A stretch of DNA of 64,000 bases, from contig DATHZQ010000093.1 in assembly GCA_035458525.1 (NCBI GenBank), positions 7,278 to 71,277 on the forward strand. Direction: 5' to 3'. Shown one piece after another: positions 9,301-17,463 of the stretch (within the stretch, counting starts at the first letter, position 1; every line of letters starts with the position of its first letter). The notes under the pieces are model-generated. The model did not search any database and was not told the origin of the DNA. It worked only from the letters and a program-made list of their open reading frames with translations. The stretch is from DATHZQ01 sp035458525 (GTDB taxonomy: Bacteria; Actinomycetota; Acidimicrobiia; Spongiisociales; UBA5794). A program made the position numbers and the translations under genes.

Positions 9301-10296
9301 CAGCGGCACGACCTCGGTGTGGCGAAGGCCGAGCTCGCCGATCGCATCCACCGCGTCTCGGATCTCGCGTTCGCCTGAGCAGAAGACGAGGATGTCACCC
9401 AGACCTTCCCCGACGAGCTCTGCGACCGCGTCGGTGATGCCCTGGGGCTGGTCACGCGGCTCGGAAGCCGCCGGGTCGTCGAGCGGCCGGTAGCGAATCT
9501 CGACCGGATAGGTGCGGCCGGAAACCTCGATGACAGGCGCATCGCCGAAGTGCTCGGCGAACCGCGCCGTGTCGATCGTGGCCGACGTGATGATGACTTT
9601 GAGATCGGGCCGCTTCGGGAGCAGCGTCTTCACGTAGCCGAGCAGGAAATCGATGTTCAGGCTGCGCTCGTGGGCCTCGTCGAGGATGATGGTGTCGTAG
9701 CGGCTCAACGTTCGGTCGCTGTGGATCTCGTTGAGCAATATGCCGTCGGTCATCAGCTTGATCAGGGTCTGCTCTCCAACTTGGTCGGAGAAGCGAACGG
9801 TGTACCCCACGAGGCCGCCGACGGCGCTGCCGAGCTCTTCGGCAATCCGCTCCGCAATCGAGCGTGCGGCGATACGGCGCGGTTGGGTGTGACCGATGAA
9901 GCCGCTGATGCCTCGGCCCAGGTCGACGCAGAGCTTCGGCAGCTGGGTGCTCTTGCCCGAACCGGTCTCGCCCGCGACCACCACCACCTGGTTGTTGCGG
10001 ATCCTGTCGAGCAGCTCGTCCCGGTGCGCGCTGATCGGGAGCTCATCCGGATAGGTGACCTGGCCCGGCATTGCGGCCCGGCGGAGTTGCACGCGCTGCT
10101 CGGCCTCGCCGATGTCGGCGGCGATGGCCGCCATCAACTCGGCACGACGCCGCGGAGGATCGACCTTGTCGAGCGCAGTCAGCCTGCGACGAAGACGCCG
10201 CCGGTCGACGAGCATGAGGGCCGCGGTGCGGCGCTGAAGGCCTTTGACGTCGTCGGTCACGACACAAGAGGCTATTCCAAGGTCCGGCTCAGGCAA
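6379..10296 (-). CDS. hrpA: ATP-dependent RNA helicase HrpA
   Basis: 1305 residues, the normal size of full-length HrpA. The DEAH-box helicase core holds Walker A GETGSGKST (109-117), DEAH (206-209) and SAT (238-240), then the helicase C-terminal, helicase-associated (HA2) and OB-fold regions, followed by the long C-terminal DUF3418 region that separates HrpA from shorter DEAH helicases. HrpA unwinds or remodels RNA and acts in mRNA processing and ribosome rescue in other bacteria. The start could be the ATG at 10296 or a GTG at 10260. The first 12 residues are not clearly conserved, and the decayed TSUP tail overlaps them. Confidence 0.95.
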   Translation of the reverse strand: MPEPDLGIASCVVTDDVKGLQRRTAALMLVDRRRLRRRLTALDKVDPPRRRAELMAAIAADIGEAEQRVQLRRAAMPGQVTYPDELPISAHRDELLDRIRNNQVVVVAGETGSGKSTQLPKLCVDLGRGISGFIGHTQPRRIAARSIAERIAEELGSAVGGLVGYTVRFSDQVGEQTLIKLMTDGILLNEIHSDRTLSRYDTIILDEAHERSLNIDFLLGYVKTLLPKRPDLKVIITSATIDTARFAEHFGDAPVIEVSGRTYPVEIRYRPLDDPAASEPRDQPQGITDAVAELVGEGLGDILVFCSGEREIRDAVDAIGELGLRHTEVVPLFGRLSATEQHRIFQPHTGRRIVVATNVAETSLTVPGIRYVIDAGTARISRFNRRTKVQRLPIEPVSQASANQRAGRCGRLGPGICIRLFSADDFASRPEFTEPEIQRTNLASVILQMAALGLGNVESFPFLDPPDRRTVRDGVNLLHELGAIDPAHEGSRRWLTPVGRQLARLPIDPRLGRMLLSAADDGCLREVLVIAAALSIQDPRERPQDQEDRARQLHARFRDPTSDFLGWLRLWEYISEERRSRSSGQFRRMCRDDLLNYKRLREWQDIHRQLRETCRELGLRTNRKPASPDVIHAALLPGLLSHVGKRDPESYEYRGARGSRFHISPGSALFKGAPEWVMAAVLVETNRLWAREVASVAVEWIERSGAHLIRTTHSDPWWDEAQGAAVAKESATLFGIPLASDRQVQYARLDPAGAREMFIRHALVAGEWETHHEFAARNQARFEEVLAIETRERRSDVLVGNEALVAWFDARIPDDVTTARHFDRWWRDTKMSEPNLLDLSLDDLIDPASPPADPAAFPEAWRLGDAVLPLDYEHDPASVTDGVTIEIPAGTLHRLTPSVFDWNVPGVRDELVEALVRSLPKRYRKQFVPIPDTVHRLIERVDPSAGSVVEVVRRELTAMSGVAIPPDALDLAALPAHLRPHFRIRSDDGTLLAEGPDLGELRRALADRIRSTVADAGHPIERSGLTSWDIDQLQRSVEIGSGDHRAKAYPALVDRGDSVAVQLLATPEEQADQMLLGTVRLLLLTMPSPHRLLRPHLTNEAKLLIRSGPYDTVDAWIDDVLCSAVAGVIAASGGLAWDRPSFTALRDAVRNELADAVDRAAATSLRILGTLRRAIGAMEQLVDARYDAAIEDLESQIDQLVYPGFVAAVGVDRLGDVDRYLGAIERRLELLPGDVDGDRGKMRTAQDLEQEFDRLADLLPPSPELSDIPWMIQEFRVSLFAQSLGTRGRVSEQRIRRALQAVALA

Positions 10297-10528
10297 ACGC
10301 TTCGAACGCCGTGAGTGCCGCGATCGCCACGAAGGCCCAGGCGAGAGATCGAACCAGTGTCCGTTCGGGCATCCGCCCGGCAGGGAGCGAACCGAGGCGT
10401 CCGCCGACCAGGCCGCAGGGAACCGTGAAGGCCAGGATCGACAGGAGGTTCGCGAGGGGCAACCCTACGGGTTCCTCGCCACGCGTCTGACCCGGTGGAG
10501 CGGAGCCTGCCGAGCCAAGGCCTGTCAA
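10289..10528 (-). pseudogene. C-terminal remnant of a TSUP (TauE/SafE-type) permease
   Basis: About 50 codons read as the end of a membrane protein (PLANLLSILAFTVP, then VGGRLGSLPAGRMPERTLVR and a last hydrophobic helix), the pattern of the C-terminal half of sulfite-exporter TauE/SafE family permeases. The codons before this are not protein-like, and a TGA closes the frame at 10564-10562. The rest of the gene is missing. The stop overlaps the start of hrpA by 8 bp. Assignment to TSUP is by pattern only. Confidence 0.4.
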
Positions 10529-10580
10529 GGGCCGCTTCTCGGCGTGGCGTCCGGGCGAGCCTCACGATGCGCTACTGGAT

Positions 10581-11120
10581 TCACCGACCGAGCCACTCGG
10601 CGATCTCGGCAACGGCCCCAGCCACATCGGTGGCTCCGGTGTCGATGTGCAACCCGGAAAGCATGCTGTACGTCGGCTCCCGACGCACGAGCTGCCGGCG
10701 TTCGGCGATGGTCGTGCTGCGCCGATGGCTCCCCGCATCGCGACGTTGGGTCACCACGGCATCCGACGCCCGTAGCCACACACACCTGTGACCCATCAAT
10801 GCAGCGACTGCCGAATCGGAATCGACAACGCTCGCGGCTGCAGCGATCACTGCGGGCGGCGATTCGCGCAGCGCATCGTGAAGGATCCGCGCCTCCAATT
10901 CGTGCAAGGTGGCCACGCCTTTCGCTGCCGCGATCGATCGGCCGTCCTCGCCGGTCAATTCGGTGAGCCGAACGTCGGAGTCGAGAAAGCAACAGCGCAA
11001 CGCCTCGGCCAGGGCACGGCCGATCGTCGTCTTCCCGACTCCCATGGCTCCGAGCAACACGACGTGCCGTTCCGGGGTGGTCGTTGATGGTTCTGCAAGC
11101 GCCGAGTGCATGACACGCAT
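10581..11120 (-). CDS. Shikimate kinase-like P-loop kinase
   Basis: 179 residues. P-loop GAMGVGKT (24-31), then the shikimate-kinase pattern LDSDVRLTELTG with the magnesium/substrate Asp pair (47, 49), an ELE segment and a lid region rich in Arg (HRRSTTIAERRQLVRREP). Shikimate kinase (AroK) phosphorylates shikimate in aromatic amino acid synthesis. It stands alone here, outside an aro cluster, and has an unusual region between the P-loop domain and the lid, so a related small-molecule kinase is possible. The start is uncertain: ATG at 11120 or 11111, neither with a clear ribosome binding site. Confidence 0.65.
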   Translation of the reverse strand: MRVMHSALAEPSTTTPERHVVLLGAMGVGKTTIGRALAEALRCCFLDSDVRLTELTGEDGRSIAAAKGVATLHELEARILHDALRESPPAVIAAAASVVDSDSAVAALMGHRCVWLRASDAVVTQRRDAGSHRRSTTIAERRQLVRREPTYSMLSGLHIDTGATDVAGAVAEIAEWLGR

Positions 11121-11224
11121 TGTGACCAACCGGCATCGTCATCGCCTCAACTCCGTCAACACCGCTGCCGGTTGAACAACGAGCGGCCCTACCCGGCCCA
11201 CTGCCGGTTTGCGACACTGGAAAC

Positions 11225-11875
11225 GTGACTGCATCCCTCGTGTCGATTTCCGCAGGCACCGCAACGCTGGAAGGCGAGCTGATCGTCCCTCCGGCGGCGG
11301 CCGGCCTGGTGATCTTCGCTCACGGAAGCGGCAGCAGCCGCCACAGCCCCCGGAATCAGGCCGTCGCCGCAACGCTGCGGGAACGTGGTCTCGGCACGCT
11401 GCTCATGGATCTGCTGACGCGCACGGAAGAAGCCGAAGAGCGCGTGACCCGGCACCATCGTTTCGACATCGCGCTGCTGTCGGCGCGGCTCGCCGCCACA
11501 GTCCAATTCGCTGCGGAGGATCAACGTACGGCGACCCACCGGATTGGCCTCTTCGGAGCCAGCACGGGCGCCGCGGCCGCCCTCGTCGCTGCGGCGGAGA
11601 GCGAAGGCCGAGTTGGCGCCGTCGTCTCGCGCGGCGGTCGGCCTGACCTCGCCGGAAGCTCCCTCGCGGTGGTGACTGCCCCAACACTCCTCATCGTCGG
11701 CGCTGCCGATGCCCACGTGCTCGAGCTGAATCGCGAGGCATTGGCGCAAATGAAGTCCGCTGTGGTGCACCTCGAGATCGTGCCGCGGGCAGGGCATTTG
11801 TTCAGCGAGCACGGGACGTTGGACCAGGTCGCCGATCTCGCCGCCGACTGGTTTGGACTTCATCTCGCGGCGTGA
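11225..11875 (+). CDS. Alpha/beta hydrolase (dienelactone hydrolase-like)
   Basis: 216 residues starting at GTG. The fold landmarks are FAHGSGSS (31-38, oxyanion hole), nucleophile Ser113 in GASTG, Asp162 (VGAADAHV) and His191 (AGHLF), so the catalytic triad is complete. The size and the HGSGSSRHSPRN motif match dienelactone-hydrolase-like proteins often found near phosphoribosyltransferases. No such partner is next to it here. It is cytoplasmic, as no signal peptide is seen. The substrate is unknown. Confidence 0.82.
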   Translation: MTASLVSISAGTATLEGELIVPPAAAGLVIFAHGSGSSRHSPRNQAVAATLRERGLGTLLMDLLTRTEEAEERVTRHHRFDIALLSARLAATVQFAAEDQRTATHRIGLFGASTGAAAALVAAAESEGRVGAVVSRGGRPDLAGSSLAVVTAPTLLIVGAADAHVLELNREALAQMKSAVVHLEIVPRAGHLFSEHGTLDQVADLAADWFGLHLAA

Positions 11876-12123
11876 CATGCCGAGGAGGGTGCTGGAAGCG
11901 TACGGGGAGCGGTTCGACAGACACCATCGCACGTCTGCACCTTCGATGCATCCTCATCGCCGAACCGGCAGAACCCCTGTCTCAGCACTCTCCCGCCCAC
12001 CGACCATGCGTTGACGGTCGTCCGGCGGCCGTCAGGTTCGGCCAGGCCACCGTCAGCCGCGGCCACCGAAGGTAGATGCCCAGCCGGGCGACGTCCGGCA
12101 CCGATCGAGGCAAGGAGCCAGCA

Positions 12124-12300
12124 TGCGATTCAGAACGGTCGTCATGGCCGCTGCGCTGACGGCACTGATGATGGTGTCCGCATGCATGATGCCCCCGCCC
12201 CGCCGGAGATCACCGGCTACCAGGTGATCCTCGCGATAGAAGACCACGAAGACCCACACGGATTCTCACGACCTGTCTACGACGTGCACGTGCCCTCCAC
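12124..12300 (+). pseudogene. Frameshifted and truncated lipoprotein gene
   Basis: A strong ribosome binding site (CAAGGAG) precedes an ATG that opens a perfect lipoprotein signal: basic start, hydrophobic core and lipobox VSAC. The frame then closes after 34 codons (TGA at 12226-12228). The next frame continues plausibly as PPEITGYQVILAIED, then HEDPHGFSRPVYDVHVPS, until about 12300. Restoring one C in the C-rich run near 12195-12202 joins the two. Beyond 12300 neither frame looks like protein, so the gene is also truncated. Decay is likely, though a base-calling error could explain the shift. Confidence 0.5.
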
Positions 12301-12521
12301 GGGCGGCGGGCTGAGTTGTCGAGTGGTTGCGGCTACCCCTTGCCCCCGCCCGTGGCGGCGGTGCCTTCCCCCACTTCGTGGGGAACACTCCGCGTGTCGT
12401 TGTTTGGTGGTGATGTCCGGTTGGTGCCTGGTGGGCTGGGTGATTCGGTTGGTTCTTCGCGACGGAGCGATGATGTCGCGGATGCGCCTCTTGGAGGTTC
12501 CTGAGCCGCCTCCCCACCCTC
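12301..12521. other. Gene-free segment with one GC hairpin
   Basis: No convincing gene on either strand. The base composition differs from its neighbours, with runs of GGTTGG/TGGTG on the plus strand. A hairpin (TTCCCCCAC, loop TTC, GTGGGGAA at 12366-12385, one extra C in the left arm) could end transcripts of the leftward DUF2237 gene. This looks like scar sequence between the truncated lipoprotein gene and DUF2237. Confidence 0.4.
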
Positions 12522-12911
12522 CTAATCGGTGAGCGTGCGGAGGTCCGGCGGTACGTCGACTGCATGCTCCTCGAGCACGTCCAGCGGCACGATCTCGAGG
12601 GTGCGCTCGTGGGTGCCCTCCAGAACGACCGGAGCCGCGACTCCGTCGGCGTGGGCCCGAAGCCAGTTGGATGCGGTCACACACCAACGATCGCCCGGGT
12701 TCAATCCGGGGAACCGGTAATGCGGCATGGCCGTGGTGAGATCGTTCCCGATGGAGCGCTGATGCTCCAAGAACTCGCGGGTCATGACCGCACAGATCGT
12801 GTGACTTCCCCGATCCTGGTCGTTGGTGTTGCAGGACCCGTCCCGGAACCAGCCGGTCAGCGGATCGGTGCTGCAGGTCTCGAGTGACCCGCCGAGGACG
12901 TTGCGTTCCAT
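12522..12911 (-). CDS. DUF2237 family protein
   Basis: 129 residues with the hallmark pattern of DUF2237: NVLGGSLETCSTDPLTGWF, then DRGSHTICAVMT, the FPGLNPGDRWC motif and a C-terminal VVLEGTHERTLE. Family members are small cytoplasmic proteins of unknown function with conserved Cys and His. The start at 12911 matches the family N-terminus (MERNVLGG). A start 13 codons upstream would add unrelated residues. It follows the 622-residue gene on the same strand with a 42-bp gap, so co-transcription is possible. Confidence 0.85.
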   Translation of the reverse strand: MERNVLGGSLETCSTDPLTGWFRDGSCNTNDQDRGSHTICAVMTREFLEHQRSIGNDLTTAMPHYRFPGLNPGDRWCVTASNWLRAHADGVAAPVVLEGTHERTLEIVPLDVLEEHAVDVPPDLRTLTD

Positions 12912-12953
12912 GCCTTGCAGTATCGCGGAGAGCGAGGGCGGCCGGGCCAATGC

Positions 12954-14822
12954 TCAATCGTCGGTCGGCAGCGCCGTGGAGGCATAGCCGCCGATCGACA
13001 CCGCATGGTTGAACCACTCGAAATAGGGGAAGCCTGCGGCTTGCAGGTCGATCGCATACGCCTCCCAGGCAATGCGACTCGGGACGCGCAGGATGCCGTG
13101 CTGATACCACGCTTCCGGTAGCTCCAACTGCCCGGTCTCGTGGAGCAGCACGGCCAGAAGCATCGCGCCTCGATCGACCATCCCGTCTTCGAGGTCCGCG
13201 GCTGCGAGCAGCACGCCCTCCGGTGCGGTGACGTCGCCGCCGGAATCGGCGATGCGGCTCGACAGAGCGTTGACCGACACGGAAGTCACGGCCTCGGCGG
13301 CGAGTGCTGGGACGCGAGTCGCAGGACCGGCGGCAATCGCCAGATCGAGCGCGACGGAGATGATGCCGCCGATCAGTCGGCGCGCCGCCACCTCTCTCTT
13401 CGCATGCTCGAAGTTCACCTGCACGTACGAGCCCAGGAGTCGGTCGAAGACACCGCCGGCAGCTCCGAAAGGCTCCGCAACCGAGGCCGGATCTGAGGGA
13501 TCGAACCCGGCGCGGACGGCACCGACCAGCAGGTACGCAAAGCCTGCGAACAGCTGCGCCGCCGCTTGGTCGTGGCCCATGAGCTTGCGGCTGAATGCCT
13601 CGAGGAGCCCTTCTGCATCGTGGTGGGTGGAGAGCGCAGCTGCGAGCGACGTTGGTGGCAACACGGGAAGGTGAAGCTCGTCGGCGAACACCGCCAGGTG
13701 GGGACCGACCATCTCGGCGGCGCCGGCTGCCACGCCCTGGCTTGGGTGTCCCGTGGCGATGATCTCCATGATCTCCACCGCCAGCGGGGCTGTCACCGCG
13801 TCGAGGTTGTGCCCGAATAGCCCCAGCAGCGCACCGGCGGCGGCTCCGCCGTCTGGGTACGCATGGCGCGGTCCGACCAGCTCGTCGAGCAACCCCTCCT
13901 CGGCGAGCCGGGGCACCACGATCGCCGCCGCCGCCACGCCGTGCGCAGCGATCTGCAGGAGAGCGGCCGCCCTTGGATCATCGGGCAGGTGGAATCGCTG
14001 GCCCTCGCTTCCCACAGCCCAGGTCGGGAAGAATGCGTCCGTGGCGAGTGCCGCAACGAGAGCATCGACGAGGAACTCCACGCTGAAGCCACCGGCGTTG
14101 AGCCACTGGCCGCCGTACGGACTGTCGATCAGCTCGGCCGGCGCCATGCGGAGCTCTTCGCTGTGACTCGCCACGGCAAGAGCGGCCGCAAAGCGACGCA
14201 TCATGTCCGACACCCCGGAGCCGTTCGTCATGTTGACTCCGGCGGCAGTCCCCATCGCAAGCAGGTAGCCGGGGTCGAGACTGTTGAAGAACGCAGCGGC
14301 CGCTTCAGCCGAATCAAGGTGCTGCTCGACGAGCGTCGCAACCACGTCCATCTCCTGGGGTCGCCCGGCTGCATCGTCGAACATGGTTGCGAGCGTCGAG
14401 CCAATCCAGCGATCCCGCTGCATCGGCGCCAGCGGCAACGCCGCCACCCAGCGAACCAGCGCCGCTTGGACGTCAAACGGAGCCAACTGGACGGCGGCTT
14501 CCTGCGTATCGGAAAGCGCCTTCTCGACGCTGGCGACGAGCCGGTCGCCCCACTGTCCGTCATCCGGGTCACCGGCGAGGCCGATCGCACGCATCTGCGC
14601 GAGCAAAGCATGGCGGCTGAGGATCGAGCCGGCCCACGCACCGACGACGTGTTGCGTCGACGACAGGCAGGCCGCAACGTGCCCCGCCGCTCCTTCGCCG
14701 GCGAATCCGGACACCGTGGAGAGCGCAGCAGCGCCGACGTCATCGAGCATCGACCCCGCGTCGGTCAGGGCGCGCGCCACGTCGTGCAGCGCATCCACAT
14801 CGAACCTGCATACGCTCATCAT
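12954..14822 (-). CDS. Large Ala-rich helical protein with WXG100-like N-terminus
   Basis: 622 residues, strongly Ala/Leu-rich and predicted to be mostly helical, without signal peptide or clear membrane spans. The first 100 residues (FDVDALHDVARALTDAGSML, later a central W) look like the helical hairpin of WXG100/ESX-type proteins. The middle holds FFNSLDPGYLLAMG, a pattern I associate with large actinobacterial proteins linked to type VII secretion (DUF6571-like). This is weak family evidence. Two adjacent ATGs (14822, 14819) immediately follow a promoter-like sequence with no room for a ribosome binding site, so the mRNA is probably leaderless. Confidence 0.7.
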   Translation of the reverse strand: MMSVCRFDVDALHDVARALTDAGSMLDDVGAAALSTVSGFAGEGAAGHVAACLSSTQHVVGAWAGSILSRHALLAQMRAIGLAGDPDDGQWGDRLVASVEKALSDTQEAAVQLAPFDVQAALVRWVAALPLAPMQRDRWIGSTLATMFDDAAGRPQEMDVVATLVEQHLDSAEAAAAFFNSLDPGYLLAMGTAAGVNMTNGSGVSDMMRRFAAALAVASHSEELRMAPAELIDSPYGGQWLNAGGFSVEFLVDALVAALATDAFFPTWAVGSEGQRFHLPDDPRAAALLQIAAHGVAAAAIVVPRLAEEGLLDELVGPRHAYPDGGAAAGALLGLFGHNLDAVTAPLAVEIMEIIATGHPSQGVAAGAAEMVGPHLAVFADELHLPVLPPTSLAAALSTHHDAEGLLEAFSRKLMGHDQAAAQLFAGFAYLLVGAVRAGFDPSDPASVAEPFGAAGGVFDRLLGSYVQVNFEHAKREVAARRLIGGIISVALDLAIAAGPATRVPALAAEAVTSVSVNALSSRIADSGGDVTAPEGVLLAAADLEDGMVDRGAMLLAVLLHETGQLELPEAWYQHGILRVPSRIAWEAYAIDLQAAGFPYFEWFNHAVSIGGYASTALPTDD

Positions 14823-14827
14823 ATAGC

Positions 14828-14856
14828 GTTATATAATGCTACATGATGGAAAACAA
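14828..14856 (-). promoter_or_regulatory. Leaderless-type promoter of the 622-residue gene
   Basis: Reading leftward, TTGTTT (14856-14851), a 17-bp spacer and TATAAC (14833-14828) form good -35 and -10 boxes. The ATG follows 5 bases after the -10 box, so transcription should begin at or very near the start codon. The -10 box sits in an almost perfect 16-bp palindrome (AGCGTTATATAATGCT, 14825-14840) that may be an operator. This AT-rich patch stands out in GC-rich surroundings. Confidence 0.6.
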
Positions 14857-14864
14857 CTCTCCCG

Positions 14865-15944
14865 TCACAGCGACTGCACGCCAATCTCGGTCGCCTTGAT
14901 GGAGACCCAGACCTCACCGCCGGTCTCGAGGTCGAGCGCGGCAACCGCGCCCGGCGTCACTTCGACCGCCAGCGGTACCGGGCCACCGGTCTGCACACGC
15001 ACTCGGTCTCCGTAGTGCTCGAGGCGCTCGACCGAGGTGCGCCACGTGTTACGCGGACTCCCCTCGGGTTGCGTGCGGTGAAGGGCGATAGCTCGTGCGT
15101 GGACCGTGGCGAGCACCGCACCCGACACGTCGAGATCCGCGATGTGGAGGGTCTGCCCGTCGACCTCCACCTCTCCGTCGCGGGCGAGTCCCCGGACGAG
15201 ATTCGCCCCGGCGAGGTCCGCGACGTATCGCGTCTTGGGACGCAAACGGATGTCCTCTGCCGTACCGGACTGGGTGATGTGGCCGCCCTCGATGATGTAG
15301 ATGACGTCGGCCAGCAAGAACGCCTCGAGCGGATCGTGGGTGATCACCAGGCGCGGCCCCGCAAACTGCCTGAGGTGGGTCGCCAAGGTGCGCCGCAGTG
15401 CGCTCCGGGTCGAGACGTCAAGGGCCGCGAGCGGTTCGTCGAGCAGGAGAAGCGCCGGGTCGGCAATCAGGGCTCTCGCCAGTGCAACTCGCTGCGCCTG
15501 GCCGCCGGAGAGATCGCGGGGAAGCTGGGCGGCGACTCCGCCCACATCGAGACGGTCGAGCCACGCTCGAGCCGCAGCATGCGCCTGAGCGCGGGCCGTC
15601 CCCCGGCTGCGCAAGGCAAACGCAACGTTCTCCAGCGCACTCATGTGGGGAAAGAGGAGATAGTCCTGGAACACCACACCAACGTGGCGGCCCTCGGCAG
15701 GCACGAATACCCCGGCGGCCGGGTCGTCGAGGACGACGTCGTTGAGGGCGATGCGACCGCCCAGCAGCGGGACCACGCCGGCCAGCGCGTTGACTGCTGT
15801 GGTCTTGCCGGCGCCGTTCGGTCCCAACAGTGCGGCGGTGCAACCCGGTTCGATCCGCATATGCACGTCGAGCGCAAACTCGCCGCGAGCAACACTCAAG
15901 TGGGCGTCGAGACCCGGCGTCGCCGTCACCCAGTACCCCACCAT
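14865..15944 (-). CDS. modC: Molybdate ABC transporter ATP-binding protein ModC
   Basis: 359 residues. ABC ATPase domain with Walker A GPNGAGKT (41-48), signature LSGGQ (145-149) and Walker B LLLLDEP, followed by a C-terminal TOBE/Mop-type domain (about 290-355, ending EVWVSIKATEIGVQSL) that is typical of ModC and binds oxyanions. It energises molybdate (or tungstate) import at the inner face of the membrane. Its ATG overlaps the end of modB by 19 bp. It is the last gene of the mod unit. Confidence 0.9.
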   Translation of the reverse strand: MVGYWVTATPGLDAHLSVARGEFALDVHMRIEPGCTAALLGPNGAGKTTAVNALAGVVPLLGGRIALNDVVLDDPAAGVFVPAEGRHVGVVFQDYLLFPHMSALENVAFALRSRGTARAQAHAAARAWLDRLDVGGVAAQLPRDLSGGQAQRVALARALIADPALLLLDEPLAALDVSTRSALRRTLATHLRQFAGPRLVITHDPLEAFLLADVIYIIEGGHITQSGTAEDIRLRPKTRYVADLAGANLVRGLARDGEVEVDGQTLHIADLDVSGAVLATVHARAIALHRTQPEGSPRNTWRTSVERLEHYGDRVRVQTGGPVPLAVEVTPGAVAALDLETGGEVWVSIKATEIGVQSL

Positions 15945-16732
15945 CGGTCACGCAAGGCAACGATGACGGTGAGGGACACGGCCACCATGAGAAGGCTGAG
16001 TGCGATTGCGGTGTCTCGGTCGCTCTCGAGGGCGACGAACACGGCGAGCGGCAACGTCTGCGTCGTACCGGGAAGATTGCCGGCGAACGTCACGGTAGCG
16101 CCGAACTCGCCGAGCGCCCTGGCCCACGTCAAGACCAGGCCGGAGAGCAGTGACGGGGCGATCATCGGCAGCGTCACGCGACGCAGCACGGTCCACCGTC
16201 CCCCGCCGAGAGAAGCCGCAGCGGCCTCGTAACGAGGATCGAGGTTGCGGAGACCCGCCTCCACGGTCAAAACGAGAAACGGCATCGCAACGAACGTCGC
16301 CGCCAGCACGACGCCGGATGTCGAAAAGGGCAGCACGAACCCGGTAGCGGAGTAGAGCGGCTCGCCGATCACGCCGCGCCGCCCGAGCGCAAAGAGCAAC
16401 GCGGCGCCACCAACCACCGGGGGCAGCACCAGCGGCAACAGCACGATGCCGCGCACCAGGCTTCGGCCGGGGAACTCCACACGAGCCAGCACCCATGCCA
16501 GCGGCACGCCAAAGAGGGCGGAGAGCGCCGTTGCGGCAAACGACGTCACGAGCGACAAGCGCAGCGCCGACGTCGCCGTGTCGTTGCCGAAGAGGGAGGT
16601 CAGCTCGCTCCACGGCGTGCGTCCCAACAAGCCGACCAGCGGCAGCACGAACAATCCGAGGCCGGCTGTAGCCAAGACCACCATGAGCAGGGGCGGTTGC
16701 TGGGTTCTCCTCCGCCGGCCGTTGACCGTCAC
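15926..16732 (-). CDS. modB: Molybdate ABC transporter permease ModB
   Basis: 268 residues with five to six membrane segments and the permease EAA loop (EAAAASLGGGRWTVLRRVTL), which docks onto ModC. GEFGATVTFAGNLPGTTQTL near the C-terminus is a ModB/CysT-type signature. It starts with GTG in a GTGA overlap with the modA stop, so translation is coupled. Confidence 0.9.
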   Translation of the reverse strand: MTVNGRRRRTQQPPLLMVVLATAGLGLFVLPLVGLLGRTPWSELTSLFGNDTATSALRLSLVTSFAATALSALFGVPLAWVLARVEFPGRSLVRGIVLLPLVLPPVVGGAALLFALGRRGVIGEPLYSATGFVLPFSTSGVVLAATFVAMPFLVLTVEAGLRNLDPRYEAAAASLGGGRWTVLRRVTLPMIAPSLLSGLVLTWARALGEFGATVTFAGNLPGTTQTLPLAVFVALESDRDTAIALSLLMVAVSLTVIVALRDRWWGTG

Positions 16733-17463
16733 GGCGTACCGAAACCATGCTCGGCCAGGATCTCCCGGGCCCCGGCGGAGAGGACGAACGCAACGAAGCG
16801 ATCCGCAAGATCAGGACTGGGTGCGCCGGCCAGCACGGCGATCGGATAGTCCGTGGTCACGTTGATCGCGGGGTCAAGTGGGATGCCGTCGACGTCAGCC
16901 GCGTCGATATCGCTCGAGTAGACAATCCCGGCATCCAGCTCGCCGGCGCCGATCTTCGCAAGCAACGCCCGTACGTCCGGCTCCTCCGTGTCGATCGATG
17001 CCACGACGCCGGCGTTCGCAAGCACCTGTCTCGCCAGCGAACCACAGGGCACTTCCGGATTGCAGAGCCCGACGAAGCGAGCCGGATCTGCGAGGTCCTC
17101 CAGCGACGTGATACTCCCTCGATCGCCCTGCGGCACGGCAAGGACCATCGAGTTGCGGGCGAACACCACGGGCGACGACGCAAGGGCACCTGCCGCGACG
17201 ACACCGTCCATCGTCGCCACATCGGCGGACGCAAACACGTCGATGCGAGCTCCCTCGAGGATCTGCTCACGAAGTGATGAGCTGCCGCCGAAATTGAGCT
17301 CGACGTCGACTCCCGGATTGGCCGTCTCGAATGCATCGGCGATCTCGACGAAAGCATCGCCGAGCGACGCCGCCGCAGAAACGACGAGCGACTCTGGCTC
17401 GTCGCCCCCGCACGCACCGATCGCAAGCGCCACGAGCACCAGAATGGCAAGCCGCCCGGTCAT
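16729..17463 (-). CDS. modA: Molybdate-binding lipoprotein ModA
   Basis: 244 residues. Lipoprotein signal with lipobox IGAC (Cys18), then the ModA pattern SAAASLGDAFVEIADAFE and NFGGSSSLREQILEGA, where the Ser residues of SAAASL and GSSS contact the oxyanion in known ModA/WtpA proteins. It ends YPIAVL, then FVLSAGAREILAEHGFG, the usual family C-terminus. The protein captures molybdate outside the membrane. The ATG overlaps the regulator's stop (ATGA). The frame is open much further upstream, but that part is the shadow of the regulator gene. Confidence 0.92.
   Translation of the reverse strand: MTGRLAILVLVALAIGACGGDEPESLVVSAAASLGDAFVEIADAFETANPGVDVELNFGGSSSLREQILEGARIDVFASADVATMDGVVAAGALASSPVVFARNSMVLAVPQGDRGSITSLEDLADPARFVGLCNPEVPCGSLARQVLANAGVVASIDTEEPDVRALLAKIGAGELDAGIVYSSDIDAADVDGIPLDPAINVTTDYPIAVLAGAPSPDLADRFVAFVLSAGAREILAEHGFGTP

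Noticed and set aside
12366..12385. Hairpin resembling a type I-E CRISPR repeat core
   Set aside because: It occurs once only, with no spacer periodicity and no cas genes.
12694..12710. Second T-arm-like sequence (CCCGGGTTCAATCCGGG)
   Set aside because: It encodes the conserved PGLNPGDRW part of DUF2237 and has no other tRNA arms.
14826..14850. Similarity to a ModE box (CGTTATAT, 5 bases, TACATGATG) near the mod genes
   Set aside because: It lies downstream of modC, before a non-mod gene, and reads better as the -10 region of that gene. No ModE is present.
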